Counted from the first letter of the stretch, positions 44,059 to 57,788 are shown. The stretch: DNA of 64,000 nt from Endocalyx cinctus (GCA_001600455.1 BCKC01000007.1:1552019-1616018); one strand, 5' to 3'. Notes: generated from the sequence alone by a model not told the origin. A program made the numbers and translations.

Positions 44059-46372
44059 ATGGATAAACCAACTTACGACGAAAATGGCGATCTCGTACGG
44101 AATACGGAGCCTCTGGACAGGTAGATAGATTCCTTTTATAAGAACGATATATATCTATATATCTATATGCAGCATATAGTATTATCTTTGATTCGGGCGA
44201 ACGGGCTCTAATGATATGTTTCTAGGATAACGGAGGGAACGGAATATTCATCCAGATCACCACCATCGAGGGGAACGAGGGGAACGAGGCCGTCTTTGGG
44301 GCCATCGGTAGCATGGCCCTTTCAACATAACCGCAACCTATCCGAGGCACCGTCGACGTCGCGGTCGAGTTTTCTCAGCAGCATGTTCCGGCCTTCGCTC
44401 TGGCACCCTCGGTCTTTTCCTTTCCTGCGGCAACAGCAGGACGACGCCATCAGCGTCGACAGGAGCATCATACCGGACTACGTCGTCAACTACATCCGAG
44501 GCGAGACGCCCGAGACGCTGGCGCGGAAGCAGGAGCAGAGGAACTGGGGCAAGAAGGGGGTCGACATCACCAACCGCCGGGACACGTTCACCTCGCACGC
44601 CATCGAATTCGAGAGTTACCTGGTCGACTCGAGCACGGACCTGACCCGGGGCATGAACAACGGGAGCGACGACAGCCGGAAGACGGGCCTGAGGAGGCAC
44701 ATCACCGGCTGGCGCGGCGGCGTCGTGTTCAACGCCCTGCTCGCCATCCTCGTCCTCGTCTTCGCCCTCATCTCCCTCGTCCTCGTCGTTGCCCGCACCA
44801 AGATTTTGTCCGGCTCGACCGCCATCTACGCCGGTACCGACTGCGCCCAGGCTCACAACATCCACAAGGGCCTGAGCGCCCTCATCAACGTGCTCTCCTT
44901 GGCGCTCCTCGCCGGCGCTAACTACGTCTTTCAGGTCCTCTCGAGCCCCACGCGTCGGGAGCTCTCCCTCGCTCACGCGAAGAAGTGTTGGCTCGATATC
45001 GGTATCCCGTCCGTGCGGAATTTCGCCCACATTTCCAAGTTTAGGTCGATTCTAGCCGTTGTGGTGTTGCTCACCGCCGTGGCCTCCCAAGTAATGTAAG
45101 ATTTTTTTTTTGTGGAGATGGATGGACGCATGTTCGTACTACTGATAACAGAACTGACTTGGTTTGTTCAGATATAATGCAGTAATTTTTACTTCCCAAA
45201 CCCCATTTAACAACGATAACAACAACAACAGAAACAACACACCGACAACTTGCAGCGTCAACCTGAACGGTCCCCTTTTGGGTATTGGTGCCCTGCTTAA
45301 CTTAGTGATGGTGATCAGCATGGTAGCGATCCTCATGCGGTCCACGTTCGACCCGCTCGCCACGATCGGCGACGCCATCCGATCCTTCCTGCAGAGCCCG
45401 GACCAGACGACGGCGGGGTCGTGCCTCCTGACGAAAGAGGACGTGCGGCGCGGGGACAAGTGGGGCCTCATGGAGGCCCGCGACTTCGTGCCGCGGCGCC
45501 ACTTCTGGCTGCAGACGCCTTCGCTTGGACGCTGGGCCCTGACGGCCTGCGCCTGGGTCGCCGTCGTCGCGCCGACCGCCGCCGCGCTGGCTCTGGTCCT
45601 CAAGGGGAACGAGTCCGCCCTGACGCCCCTCGGCGTGCCCACGCCCGCGACCGTGTTCGCTTTACCGAGCGGGCCGGACCTCGGCGTAGAGCTCCTCGCC
45701 GTCCTCGCGGCCCTCCCGCACCTCGTCCTAGCCGTCCTATACCTCGCCGCGAACGCCCTGCTCACCACCTACTTCCTCTCCCACGAGTTCTCCCTCTTCG
45801 CCCTGTCGCCGCGCCCCCTGCGCGTCTCGTCCCGCCCGGCCGGCATGCAGCACTCGGGCCTGTACCTCACGCTCCCGCGGCCCGTCTCCTGGCTCCTGCT
45901 GCTCGCGTTCGCGAGCACGGGGTTCGTCCTCAGCGTCGCCGTCTTCCCCGTCGTCTTCACGTCGAACCCGTACTTTATCTCGTCCCGCGGCGGCGGTCCG
46001 GGACGAGGAGGAGTCGTCGACGGCGCGCTCAACGGCTCGTACGTCGCGTTTAGCACGCAAGGCCTGCTCGCGCTCGCGGCCCTCGTCGTCTCGCTGGCAC
46101 TCGCCACGCTGGCCCTGGGCGCCAGGAAGGCGGACCACGCGGCCCTCGCGGACGGTCAGGCTAAGGGGAACCCGCTCGTCTTGAAGGGCGGGTCCTGCTC
46201 GGCCGTCATCGCGGCCAAGTCGACGGTCACGAACGCGGGCGCCGAGGGCGAGCTGTGGAACGGCAATATTTCCTGGGGCGTGGTGGAGGAGGCCGTGGGT
46301 ATGAGGGTCGGGAGGTGCGGCTTTACGGGTAATGTGAGGGGGTGCGTGGAGGTCGGAAGATTATACGCTTAA
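44059..46372 (+). CDS. DUF6536 multi-pass membrane protein, ectodomain-less paralogue
   Basis: Three exons, 44059-44120, 44226-45095 and 45172-46372, encode 710 residues. A disordered N-terminal region of about 150 residues precedes the DUF6536 core. That core opens TGWRGGVVFNALLAILVLVF and contains INVLSLALLAGANYVFQVLS, SPTRRELSLAHAKKCWLDIG and PSVRNF. After the third span the protein has only a short Asn-rich linker (NNDNNNNRNN) before CSVNLNGPLLGIGALLNLVM. Four or more further spans follow, and the protein ends VGRLYA like its neighbour. The next gene downstream is a tandem paralogue with a large glycosylated ectodomain at this exact position. The third exon is extremely GC-rich. Function of the family is unknown; location is probably the plasma membrane. 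Confidence 0.85.
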
Positions 46373-47691
46373 ACCTCTCCCTCTCCCCTCAATTTTTTTA
46401 AAGACCAAATTTTGTTCGAAAAGGATTTTTTTTTTTTTTTATAAATTAGGAGCGGGCTTCGTCTCTGGCTGGATTACGGAATTTTTTTATTTTATCTTTT
46501 GGAATTTTACGGTTGAAGCTGATTTTTTTTTCTTCTCTTTTTTTTCACCTCTGAGAGAGAAAGTTCGTTATTTTCTTCTTCTTTTTCTAAGATGTTAAAG
46601 GCTGATATGAAAGAGAGAGATAAAAGAAAAAGGGCTGGATGGAATATAGGTAATGTTTTGATGGAATGGATCTATACCCCCCTTAAATATGAAAGTCTTA
46701 TTTTCAAACATTTATATATGAGTATAGCTAGTATGAGATTATGTCTATATTAGCCATGACAAAAAGTTTTTTTTTAAGGCGATTGATGCATCGTGAAATT
46801 TGTTGGTTTGGTGATTAATTTTTCGATCTCATTTTTGATATACTTTTACGAAACGCGTTGTCGTTGTCGTTGTCAGCCTATGCTCTCCTTCTCTAACTCT
46901 ACGGTGCATTTCATCAAACCAGACCCGCGTAGAGGTCATCATCCGGTTCCGCCCTGACCCGGCGGGTACAGCATGGATCATATATGCAGGTGGTAAACCA
47001 ACTGTTTAATTCAATTGGTCCAACAAGTACCTATATTATCTACCTACGTCACAGCTGAAAAACGTCATTTTAACTTGTATGAATACCGTTACATTGGCCA
47101 CCAGTCCCTTACTTAGCATAACAGATCACTGCAAGTCGTTAGTTTCAGCGAGTTGAAGGAAAACTCACATCAATTAAAGAAATTCTGATGAGCCTAGCTA
47201 CTATTCATGATGAATTTAAGTCCTATCATCCTGCATGATGTCGGGTATGGTCTTGCGGCACTTTCCTCTTGTTCAAAAATTAAAACTCATCTAAACAACC
47301 AAGAATATGTATATGAATAGCTATTAGAATATAGTTTACTACTGATGAACTCCCGATACCAGACCTACGTGCCAGTATCATTTTGCTTGCATAGCATAGG
47401 CTGAAGTGGGTAGGATAGACAGGGTATCGCGATACCACGCCACAGCAATGCAGATGAGTAGCCCTGCAGAGTCTTCAATCCTTCCAGCAGTGATCATCAA
47501 TGACGACAAATATGTAAGAAAAGTAATTAGAATGGCTTGCTGACACGGGATATACATTACAATGTCGCGAATTTTAAATAACCCTTTTTCTCCCTTCTTC
47601 CTTTTTTTCACTTCGAACTCTCGACTCAATGTGCAGGTCGTCTACTGAACACCGAAAACCTGCTTCTATTAAAATGCCGACATAGGAGAGG
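46373..47691. other. Intergenic region between the DUF6536 paralogues
   Basis: About 1.3 kb, AT-rich with T-tracts near 46380-46560. Nothing here resembles a missing ectodomain. The minus frame 47378-47629 is not supported. Confidence 0.5.
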
Positions 47692-48066
47692 ATGGATGCT
47701 TTTAATTTTTTCGGCCATAAAGATGGGAAGACCCAGGGAGGATGGAAGCAGGCGGCCAAGGTGAACTGTGTTATTCTGGTCGTCGCCTCGATCGTGTTGA
47801 TCTCCTTCCTGGGCGCCTCCACCGCTCACAACGGGCTCGACGTCAAGTTTATACACAACGGTGCGTGCGAGCAGAGAAGCATATCCAGTATTAATTTGAG
47901 TATTCATTTGTTCATAAATATTATCTCAACGCTTGTGGTAAGTCTCTCTCTTCTCAACTTCAAGTTACGAAGGTCCTGGTTTTTTCCCCCGGCTCCCTTG
48001 TAGGTTTTCTCAGAGCTAATTAGGACATCTTTTATAGTAAGTCGATCATCACCTAGCTTCCCCCCC

Positions 48067-48136
<70 letters not shown>

Positions 48137-51100
48137 TCAGATGAATGTGGTTATCGCCAATGCCCTGTCTACTCGCTAACCAAGGAGTGCTCTAGGCTTG
48201 CTTCGAGTAATTTTTTCATGCAGGTCTTGAACTCGCCGACGAGGGAGGAGGTGGACATCGCTCACTATAAAGGTTCCTGGCTGGGCATCGGCGTGTCTAG
48301 TGTGCGAAACGCGTTCCTGACGTCTAGATTTAAGACCTGGAGCTGGCTGGTGCTTTTCTTCAGCTCCATTCCCCTCCACCTGTTATTCAACTCCGTCGTT
48401 TTCGAAACGGATCGTCGGGGATCGGATTATCACATAACGATTGCTACGGAGGAATTTTTGAACGGAGGCCAATACTATCCTCCAGGCGCTTCTCTCATGA
48501 TGTCCGCGCTGCCAATTACAGAGCAGGTAATTTTCCAAGATAGTCCGGAGGAAAACTACGTGTCGGAGCATAGTAGTTTCGGGTACGGTCAAATTATAGA
48601 CCCTGCCGAGTACAACAACAGCAATTCGCAAACCCTTCTGAATATATCCCGCGCCGCCACGGAGTCTCACAATTGGACAAAACTTACTTCTCAAGAATGC
48701 TGGGACCAATACGTTGATTGTGAAGGGCTCAAAAATCATCGGGATCTCCTTATGGTGGTCGATAAACCTGGGGGCTGGGTTCGGAGCGAGATGTGGAATT
48801 TGACGAGTAACCAAAGCCGGTCGTGGGACTCTTACGTCCCTGCGGATGCGCCCAACCATCTATTCTTCAGTACGCAATGCAGCATGCAGGCCAATGATGG
48901 ACTCGATGGCCTCATTTGCAACAGCGACTGTGGCGGAGTAGTTGGTGTAGAGTATTCGTGGGATGAAAATATTCTAAGCACGTACGGAGCTGATCCTTGG
49001 CGGTACGATTTTCTTTCCAATAATATACTACTATCTGAGACCAACGGATCCGCACCGAGCGCGCCGGGAAATTGGAATCTCACCACTATATATGAGAATA
49101 TGAGTGACTACTTCCCAACAAGTTATGGAGAGGGCAGAATCAAGTTGGAATATTTTAACCTAACCGTCGATTATTGTTTGGCAGAACCAGCAGAATCTAC
49201 GTGTCGTGAGTGGATCCCTATATCTTACCTTACCACTGAATACACGCTCGTGAGGCCATCGTTTCTTGCGGGACAGAGTGCAACATAGTATGATACCATT
49301 TCATTAATATTATCCTCTATTCACAGATATCGCCGTGTCTCCTATCTTACTCTTGGTTGTCACGATATGCGTGGTGACGAAGACGATCACCGCCATAGTC
49401 GTGACCGTTTCGCTTTCCCGTCGCAACCAGTCGCCGCTGGTTACCTTGGGAGACGCGATCGCGTCCTTTATCGAGGAACCGGACCGAAGCACGGCCGGTC
49501 TATGCACGCTGGGCCAAGGGGAGATTCGAAGGGCCATGAGATCGCCACTAGCCCCTATTATAACATCGAAGCCTCGGCCTTGGAAGCCGATACGTCGACG
49601 AAGGGCTTCGGCCGTGCCGAAGACGGTCTGGGTAACAACTTATCTGTTTTTTATCGCGTCGATTGCACTCGTCGGCTTTTTATTCAATTTAGCGCAGGGG
49701 GGTCTTGGAGTGTATGTTCCCTTACTATAGCCCAGTTGCCGGCATTTGCCTTTCTGAATATCTAAAGTACTAACAAAATGAACTAGATATGGAAAATTTC
49801 TCCAAGGTGACTCGAATCCATTCATCGAAGGTATTTCCCTTTCCCTGGTTGCGGCCGTGCTTCTGGCCAACAGTCCGCAGCTCGTACTTTCATTTTGGTA
49901 TCTAGCGGTAAGACGCCTCGAGCAATCAAATCATCTCACTCGTCCAATAACGCTTCTTCGTGTATTACTTCGCATTTCCAATCTACCACGAAGAAAAGCA
50001 TCATTTTCACTTCCTAAGACCCCCCTACAGTATTTTTTTTTCTGCCGATGAATTAGTTGCTCACTCGATGATCATGCAGTTTAACAATCTATTTACCCGG
50101 TTACAAATGGCGCGAGAATGGACCATGTTCAGCGAAGGTTGTCACCCATTGAGAGTTACAGATCCCAAGGTACGAGAAGACAGCGAAATTTTACCTCGCA
50201 AAACTGATATTAAATTTGAGTATAGGGCGCACAATATTCGACCTACCGGCTCCAATTACCGTACAAATATAGTCTGCCCCTGATTGGTCTCAGCATCGGT
50301 CTTCACTGGCTATTCTCAAACAGTTTATACGTCTTCGTGTCGATAGGAGGTAAGTTGGCCGCCCCCCCCGGCGTTATGATTTCAAATAATAGATATTCAA
50401 AATATTTACACACCAACTTCGCAGGATACTTCTCCAACATCGGCAGCTCGGTAGGAGACGCGGGTCTCCCGCCAGACACCTCCGCCGCGGTAGGGTACTC
50501 GGTCCCCTCCGTGCTGACGGTCCTGATATTCGCCATCGTCCTGATCTTCATCCCCATCCTCCTCAGCCTCAAGCGGTTACCGGACAACATCGTCGTCCCC
50601 GGATCCAACTCGCTAGCCATCTCGGCGGCCTGCCACGCGGCGACGGCGTCGCGCGCTTTCGCGGTCGGGAAGACCGGAAGCTGGGACGGCGGCGCTTCGC
50701 CCCTGCCGCCGGCGCCGGCCGAGGCGATGGTCAGGCGCGGCGAGGGTAATAACGGTGACGACGACGACTATTATTACGACCACCTGCGCGGAAGCGACGA
50801 CGGAAAGTCCACGATGGCCGAAACGAAAAAGACGCGGAGCACGAGCCCGACGACGACGATGACGACTACTACGATAACGGGGCCCGGGACGACGAGTCTC
50901 CGCTCGACGACTTCGTCGAGATACTCGTTGGTACCGTCGGATCGGCGGTTCTCGGACGAGGTCGAGATGGAGGAGTACGAGTACGAGGAGGACGAGGAGA
51001 TGAAGAAGAAAAGATCGCTGAAGAAGCTGGCCCGGAGCAGGATACGGTGGGGCGTCGTGGAGATGGCGCCGGAGTGGTACCTCGGCTACAGCGCCGAGTG

Positions 51101-51188
51101 CGCCGAGGGGGAGCGGGTGGAACACCTCGGGTTCGGGGTGTCGGAAGACGGGGTTACGTCGCCGGTGGCTGGGAATTTGTACGCGTAG
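47692..51188 (+). CDS. DUF6536 multi-pass membrane protein, full-length paralogue
   Basis: Seven exons: 47692-47937, 48185-49277, 49327-49711, 49787-49907, 50080-50169, 50226-50349 and 50425-51188, about 940 residues. The start GGWKQAAKVNCVILVVAS matches the DUF6536 opening of the upstream gene, then come ASSNFFMQVLNSPTREEVDI and GIGVSSVRNAF. An ectodomain of about 290 residues follows with many N-glycosylation sequons and seven cysteines. Membrane spans continue with AVSPILLLVVTICVV, LVAAVLLANSPQLVLSFWYL and YSLPLIGLSIGLHWLFSNSL. The cytoplasmic tail is Asp/Ser/Thr-rich and ends GNLYA. The first splice is uncertain: with donor GTAAGT at 47938 the in-frame acceptor is at 48184, which adds ECSR. 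The acceptor that best matches the family (TCTAG, 48195) would be one base out of phase. Confidence 0.82.
48060..48134. repeat. Compound microsatellite C24 + (CA)26 in an intron
   Basis: A run of about 24 C residues passes directly into about 26 CA units, all inside the first intron of the second DUF6536 gene. Frames read through it in this window are low-complexity artefacts. Confidence 0.95.
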
Positions 51189-54100
51189 AGAAGGAAAGAA
51201 GGAAAAAAAGAGGTTACTTAATAATCATAACATAGAGATATATACACCCTACCTGTACGTACTTATTTATCATATACGTATATACGTATACATATATGTA
51301 TATTAATCAAACATATATGAATATATATGATATCGTACAAGTCAATTAACCTAGGTAAATCAATCGCTCGAAACTGCCTTTGATACGTTTCGCGAAAATG
51401 AGATAAGGCTGAAACCGTACGACAGATACATATACGTATCATATGTATGTAGATTATACTGCAAATACCCGAGAGAGAGAACAAACGATATGAAGGAGGA
51501 TCAATTCCGAGATCAGCGATTCAAGAAAATTTCATGTAACGACAGTACGGAGCAGCCGACCGTAAGCAAATGTATGTACTCCGTATGTGGGCAAGATGCG
51601 TGATTCAAAGGAAAGGTCCAATTACCTGAGAAGGAATTGTCCTTCCTCTGTTGGGCTTCGCATGGACCTGTTACATCCGAAAAAGCCACAGCTGCGAGTG
51701 TGTGTGTGGATATATATATGTATGGATATATATCCATCTATGTAAAATATTTATGCATAGTAGAGCTGAGAGTTGTTGGTTTTGATTTTGAGTTACTTGT
51801 AGTGTAGGCATTCTCCCCTTGGCTCTTCTACACTATTTTCACCAAAAAAGTAAGCTGTGGGTGGTATATAGTGTACGTATGTAGAGTAGATATGATCAAA
51901 GTGTTGTATTCTATTTAGTATTATTATTCTTCTTATTATTTTCTCCCTTGAAAATCCAAGCAAAGCCAACCTACAAAAAACAAGCACACACAGACAACGA
52001 TCCATGGGCAATGATGTATTCCAAGGCTACGACGTGGTCAAGAAAGGGGAAGAATAAGAGAGAAATGGATTAACGAAAAGCCAGAGTAAAAAAAAAATAA
52101 AAAAATAAAACAAAGTGGAGCCATATTTTATTTTATTTTATTTTATTTTTCTCTCTGTTTATTTTCTTTTGCATGAGATCGCGATCGCATGAATCGAATG
52201 GAGCAAGACCGGAGCAATTAGATTTCGTTCGATGCGATGTTAATAAATTGGGGAACTCTGATCATCTTTCCTTTTCGCTTTTCTGGCCCTCTCCTGCTTA
52301 TCCTTGTTACCCGACGCTATTCTAATCTGCGTTCTAGACCGTGAACCCACGTCCGAGAAGAGGATAGTGGATGACCAGGGGGTGAGCTTGTGGTGGGTAC
52401 TTTAATAGCCATACCCGAGTTGTACGTTACTGCGTAGAGTAGATGATCAGCGTAGGGAAACGCAACGAGGATACCATTCCTAGGATTCACATACATGTAA
52501 TATATGGAGATCTGGGGAGAAAAACGCGTGGGATAGAATGGGATATCAAACATTACAGTACGAGTTAAAAAGCAAAATAGCATGTTGTCTTTTTCTAGTA
52601 CATAGTATACGCAAACATACATACGACCTAGGATAAGAATAGGATTATAGGATGAAGTCTGGACAGATCCATCCAACGTACTATACCAGCATACGTACAA
52701 TATCTACTACGAAGTATGTACTTTAAGTATTTACTTAACTGCTTAAAAAGTATCTAGTAATATTAATATACGCCACTTAATAACACTTTTTAGTACGGAG
52801 TACTTAATGGATATATACTTACCTAGGCAGCCTAGCTATGTATTTTTCTTGTCTTATACTAGAGTCCCAAAAAAAAAAGAGGGATGAATTTCCTTGAATT
52901 CAATTCAGCTCCATATCTGCTAGGATACTTTCCAAGTTATACACGTATTTTATCTTCTTCATATGCGTAATATCCGAAGAAAATAATCTAAAAAAGAGAC
53001 CTGTAACAACCATCGATAAATTAGCGCACGATTCCCAGTCCTATTAACAAGAAATGTAATCATCGTGAATTATATACTATATACCGCGCAAAATCTATGG
53101 CCCTATGACCTATCGTCTATGACATGAAACATACGTGTGCCATGTCCTATGTGTACTATCCATGGATGTATCTTGTATCATGTATCCCGTATATGTAGGT
53201 GTAGTCTGTACTTCTAAGTGTAGGCGTGGTGTATGTTTAATGTTTATTGTTACAGTATTCCGTGACGCTGTACGGTAGCTGTTTAAAGTTATATATCCAT
53301 TCTATTAGTGTAATGGGTGCTACATAAAAGTTACTGGTTGACTGGCTTACTGGTTTAACGGTTAGTATTAGATGAGTCCACTATCAAAGCAGGAGTTGAT
53401 ACTGTACATATATATGTACGAAAATATATGAAGACAGCATAGTCGTACTTAATTATATACTCCGTATCCTTGCCTTGGCTGTAATATCCATGAAATGTAA
53501 GAAGTACCTATCCCTACCGTCTATACCTATTACCTGTACCTAACACGATATGTCTTAGCTTGAACCCGCATTTTTTTTTCTCTCTTTCCATCCCATCCAC
53601 CCTCCTTCATTCATATAATCCAACCTGTCAATCAATTAATTTAATCAATCAGCGACGACAATCCTACTCGAATTTCGAGAGGAGAGTTACGTTTAGCTGA
53701 AGACACAAAAAAAGACAGAGAGGAGGACGTAAACAAAACTTTCAGGTTTTTTTTTTTTTTCTCTCACATCACAAGAATCCTTCTTTTATAATTTTGTCTA
53801 TTCTTTGCTTTCTTTTTTAACCTTCCCTTTTGCTACTAATACCGAGACTGCGAGATTGTACTAAAAAGGTTAAAAAAAGGGTATCCATCGCGAGTGTCGA
53901 TCTTGCCAATCATTTAGATCGCATCCATCCTTCGAATCTCGCATCGAAAGTCTACGAGATACCGTGATACTAAGAGAAGAAAAAAAAAGGACGATATTAA
54001 GAAATAAGGAGAATAATGAAAAGAAAATTTATAAACTAAAGACCAGAAAACAATATCTTCATAATTAAGATTGAACAAAAACATTAGGAGAAAGAGAGAA

Positions 54101-54210
54101 GCAGAAAAAAAAATAAGGCAAAAAGGAAAAAAAGGTAGAAGAAGGATAACTTCTAGAATATGAATGGACCAAAGCGGCGACTCTTCGAATTCCAATTATA
54201 ATCCGGAATC
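51189..54210. other. Long intergenic region upstream of the SLN1-type kinase
   Basis: About 3 kb, AT-rich and without a supportable gene. It contains ATTTT tandem units at about 52127-52149 opposite an A-rich tract, and a pyrimidine-rich stretch at about 53560-53830 that probably belongs to the kinase promoter. The minus frames 52317-52700 and 53914-54195 lack coding character. Confidence 0.5.
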
Positions 54211-57200
54211 ATGAGAGTCGCGATTCGGGAGCAACTTGCGGCACTCGTGCTTTTAACTGTGCTCGTCGCCCTCGCTATCGTTTCCGTGCCGACATGGATT
54301 TACGTCCACAACTTCGTCATCGGCGTCGAGTCTGACGGCCTATCCCTAACCGCCTCCTTAAAGGCCGCCCAGGTCTCTTCCGAAATTGAGCTTATCCAGA
54401 CCACCTGCCAGACCATAGCTTCGCGACTTCTCTTGCAGCAATCTCTCATGACCTTTTACGCCGGTGATATGACCGATAGCAACTGGATCAACGCGTCTCA
54501 AGATCTCAAGAGTGCCCTGAATTCTGGTACATCCTCCCAACTTCTGCAAGCGAGGCTCTATTCGCGCAACGAAACTGGTGCCACCACCGATGGCTTGCTC
54601 AGCGTCACCGGCAATAACCTCGCCACCATTCTCCTCCCTTACAAAGCCCCGAACGGTTCCGATATATACCTGAGCGATACCGATCTGGGATATCCTTCTT
54701 CACTCTACCCTAACATTACTTATGTCAACTCCAGCGATGCCGATCCTTTCAATCCCGGTCACACCGCCGTCGTTGCCAGGCCGTTCCCCGATATAAGGAT
54801 TGACTCCACCGTGAATGGCCTCGTGCTAGGTCCTTTGGTGATTAATGAAACGTTCGCGATACTCTCCTTGACTTTGCCTATTAGGCAAAACACCCAGAGC
54901 GATATCGTGCTAGGATATCTGACTGTGGTAGCTGAAGCCCAATCGATCACTAAGATTGCGAGATCGGGCGAAGGCTTGGGAAATACCGGCGTTGTATTGA
55001 TCGTTGGTCCTTCGACTGGCTGGAATAGGTTCAGCAAGTATAACCTCCCCGCGAACTCGACGCACGAGGCCGCTCAGAACTTTTCCAGCGTCCAAGTCCA
55101 CTTCGTTCTTCCTCCCATTAGCAGGGGTCCCGGCGATAGGCATACCGAGCATAACTTTGCCTCGGGCGACTATTCCGATCCCTTCAAGGTCACGGATTAC
55201 TACGCCGTCTACAAATCCTTTACCTCTCGTAATCCGAAGGTGAACAATGCGAGTAGTATACTGTCCACATTCAACGAGCAGCGTATTCCCGTGGCCGTTG
55301 GCTACGCTCGTCCCCAGACACCTTTGGTCAACTGGACCTTGGTCGTAGAGCAAGCTAGATCCGAAGGTTACCATCCCATCCGAACCTTGCAAACTATCCT
55401 CCTCGGTACCGTTTTTGGCACCGTTGGCGTCATCGTCTTGCTCATCTTCCCTTGCGCTCACCTAAGCGTCCTTCCCATCACGAGGCTAAAGGTAGCCACC
55501 GAAAAATCAATCGCTCCGCCGGGTTATGCTGAAGCCTACACTGGTGATATGGATTATGACGATGACGACCATACCGGTTTGACTGCGGTAAATAGTAAAA
55601 CCGAAAAGGGTTTCATGGTTAAGTTAAAACGAATCGGCAGGTGGTATACTCATCCTCAGGCAAATGCCGCTGCGTCTCAGTCCGCCCACGATAGCGATCC
55701 TCGGAGACGGGTATTTAAGATTCCTAGGAAGGTACGGGATAAGAAACATTACATAACAGACGAACTCACGGAGCTCACGACCACCTTCAACGAGATGAGC
55801 GATGAGCTGCTGAGGCAATATACCTCCCTTGAGGACAAGGTTGCCGAGAGAACCCGTGAACTCGAGATCAGCAAAAAGGCCGCCGAAGCTGCCAACGAGA
55901 GCAAGACCTTGTTCATTGCCAACATCTCGCACGAACTCAAGACCCCTTTGAATGGAATTTTGGGTATGGCTGCGGTGTGTATGGAAGAGGAGGATCTTGG
56001 TCGAATCAAGCAGTCGTTAAAACTTCTCTACAAATCTGGAGACCTGCTTCTACACTTGCTCGAAGATCTTCTTAGCTTCTCCAAGAACCAGATCGGTCAG
56101 CAGCTCAGCCTTGAGGAGAAAGAGTTTCGCCTGGGAGATATCCGAGCACAGGTGCGGACGATTTTTGAAAAACAAGTTCGCGAAGGCAGGATCACCTTCT
56201 CGGTCGACTTTATCAGCACCGATAACGATCCTGACCAGGTCACCGAACGAAGGAGCACGGATGGTCACCTCCCGGCTATTGGCCCCCCTGGTACTGGTCG
56301 ACTGAAGGACATGTGTTTATGGGGCGATCAGCACAGAATTCTGCAGGTCTTAATTAACCTCGTAAGCAACAGTCTCAAGTTTACCCCTCCGGGAGGAAAA
56401 GTATCCGTTCGGATCAAGTGTCTCGGCGAGATGGACGCATTAAACGACGAGAGCAGGACGTCGTCATTTTCCCGGTCCGGCTCAAACCGCGCTGGGAGAT
56501 ATCGCCATCGTGTTGGGTCCGAATCAAATCACTCTTCGGTCTCGAAAGACCCGCCTTCCTTAGCTTCTCCGTCGCTCAACGGCACCGCCCTGACGATCAA
56601 TCCCATGAATCCCAAAGTCGCACCGCACGTGCACATTAGAGAGCGATCGCCAACCCCTCCCCCGCCAAGTGCCAAGCCTTTCTTATTCGAATTCCAAGTT
56701 CAGGATACCGGCCCCGGTATTCCTTCGCATATGCAACAGCGAGTCTTCGAGCCCTTTGTTCAGGGCGATCTAGGCCTGAGCAAGAAGTTTGGCGGAACAG
56801 GTTTGGGACTTAGTATCTGTCAGCAGCTAGCGAATCTTATGGGGGGCAATATCGGTCTTCACAGCAGCATCGGCGTGGGCACAACCTTTACCATGAAGAT
56901 CCCTCTTAAATATACTAAAGACAGGTAAGGAGCGAAGCAAATTCTACGTTCGAGTTAATAAACTCCTTTTGACTGACACGGTGAGAGTTTAGACCATCGA
57001 GTACGGCATCGAGTAGCGTGAAATCGCGTCCAGCTAGCGTCGGCTCTGCCGAAGGCGAGAATCGTAGGGCTTCACTGACACAGGCTACAGCGGAAGCGAA
57101 GGCTAGCGTTCTCGACCAGCAGCCTCGTCTAGTTGGTCTTAGCCAACCTTTCTTTGCAGCAAATCCATCCACATCACCTAAACCTTCGCCGGATGATCAC

Positions 57201-57788
57201 ATAAAAGTGGTTGAGAAAGCGCGGGCCGATAAGGGCGATGGAAAACTACGAGTCCTCGTAGCAGAGGACAACCCTACGAACATCGAAGTCGTTAGTAGGA
57301 TGCTTAAGCTGGAGGATGTGTACGACTTGACAATAGCAAAGGATGGGCAAGAAGCGTACGAACTAGTCAAGGCAAACATGGAGAATAATCTCCGCTTTGA
57401 CGTAATCTTCATGGATATCCAGATGCCCAACGTAGACGGTCTACAGAGCACACGACTCATACGAGAAATGGGTTACTCGGCACCCATCGTGGCACTCACG
57501 GCTTTCGCGGATGAGAGCAATGTGAAGAACTGCATGGAATCCGGAATGGATGAATTCCTCAGCAAACCGATTCGTCGACCCGCCTTGAAGAAGGTGCTGA
57601 AGAAGTTTGCTACTATCCCGGAGGAGCCGGAAACGGCGTCTCTGACGAGACGGTCTACCCCGGAAAAACCAGCGCCCGCTCCTGTAGTTGAGACCAAACC
57701 TACTAAGCCGACGGCGAATGGCGATGCTGAACGGGGTAAGAAAGAATTGCCCGTGACTAACGTAACACCGGCGACAATTACCCCGTGA
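54211..57788 (+). CDS. sln1: SLN1-type (group VI) hybrid histidine kinase, osmosensor
   Basis: Two exons, 54211-56924 and 56993-57788, encode 1169 residues. A first membrane helix ([19 protein letters not shown]) and a second near residue 400 ([19 protein letters not shown]) flank an extracellular sensor of about 350 residues with many N-glycosylation sites. A HAMP-like linker and coiled coil ([20 protein letters not shown]) lead to the HisKA domain, with phospho-His574 in [15 protein letters not shown]. The ATPase domain has the N-box with Asn720, the DTGPGIP G1 box at 832-838 and the GGTGLGL G2 box at 861-867. The receiver has the acidic pair Glu996-Asp997, the phospho-acceptor Asp1046 in FMDIQMP and Lys1096. 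In yeasts Sln1 passes phosphate through Ypd1 to Ssk1 and so restrains the HOG MAP-kinase pathway under low osmolarity. The single intron (68 nt) lies between the ATPase and receiver domains. Confidence 0.95.

Noticed and set aside
44338..45030. 230-codon minus-strand ORF and further antisense ORFs over the GC-rich DUF6536 exons (45139-46138)
   Set aside because: Low-complexity charged sequence typical of a shadow of GC-rich coding DNA; the sense frames match DUF6536.
47904..48131. Minus ORF with a VCVCVC repeat and poly-Gly
   Set aside because: It is only the translation of the C24(CA)26 microsatellite in an intron.
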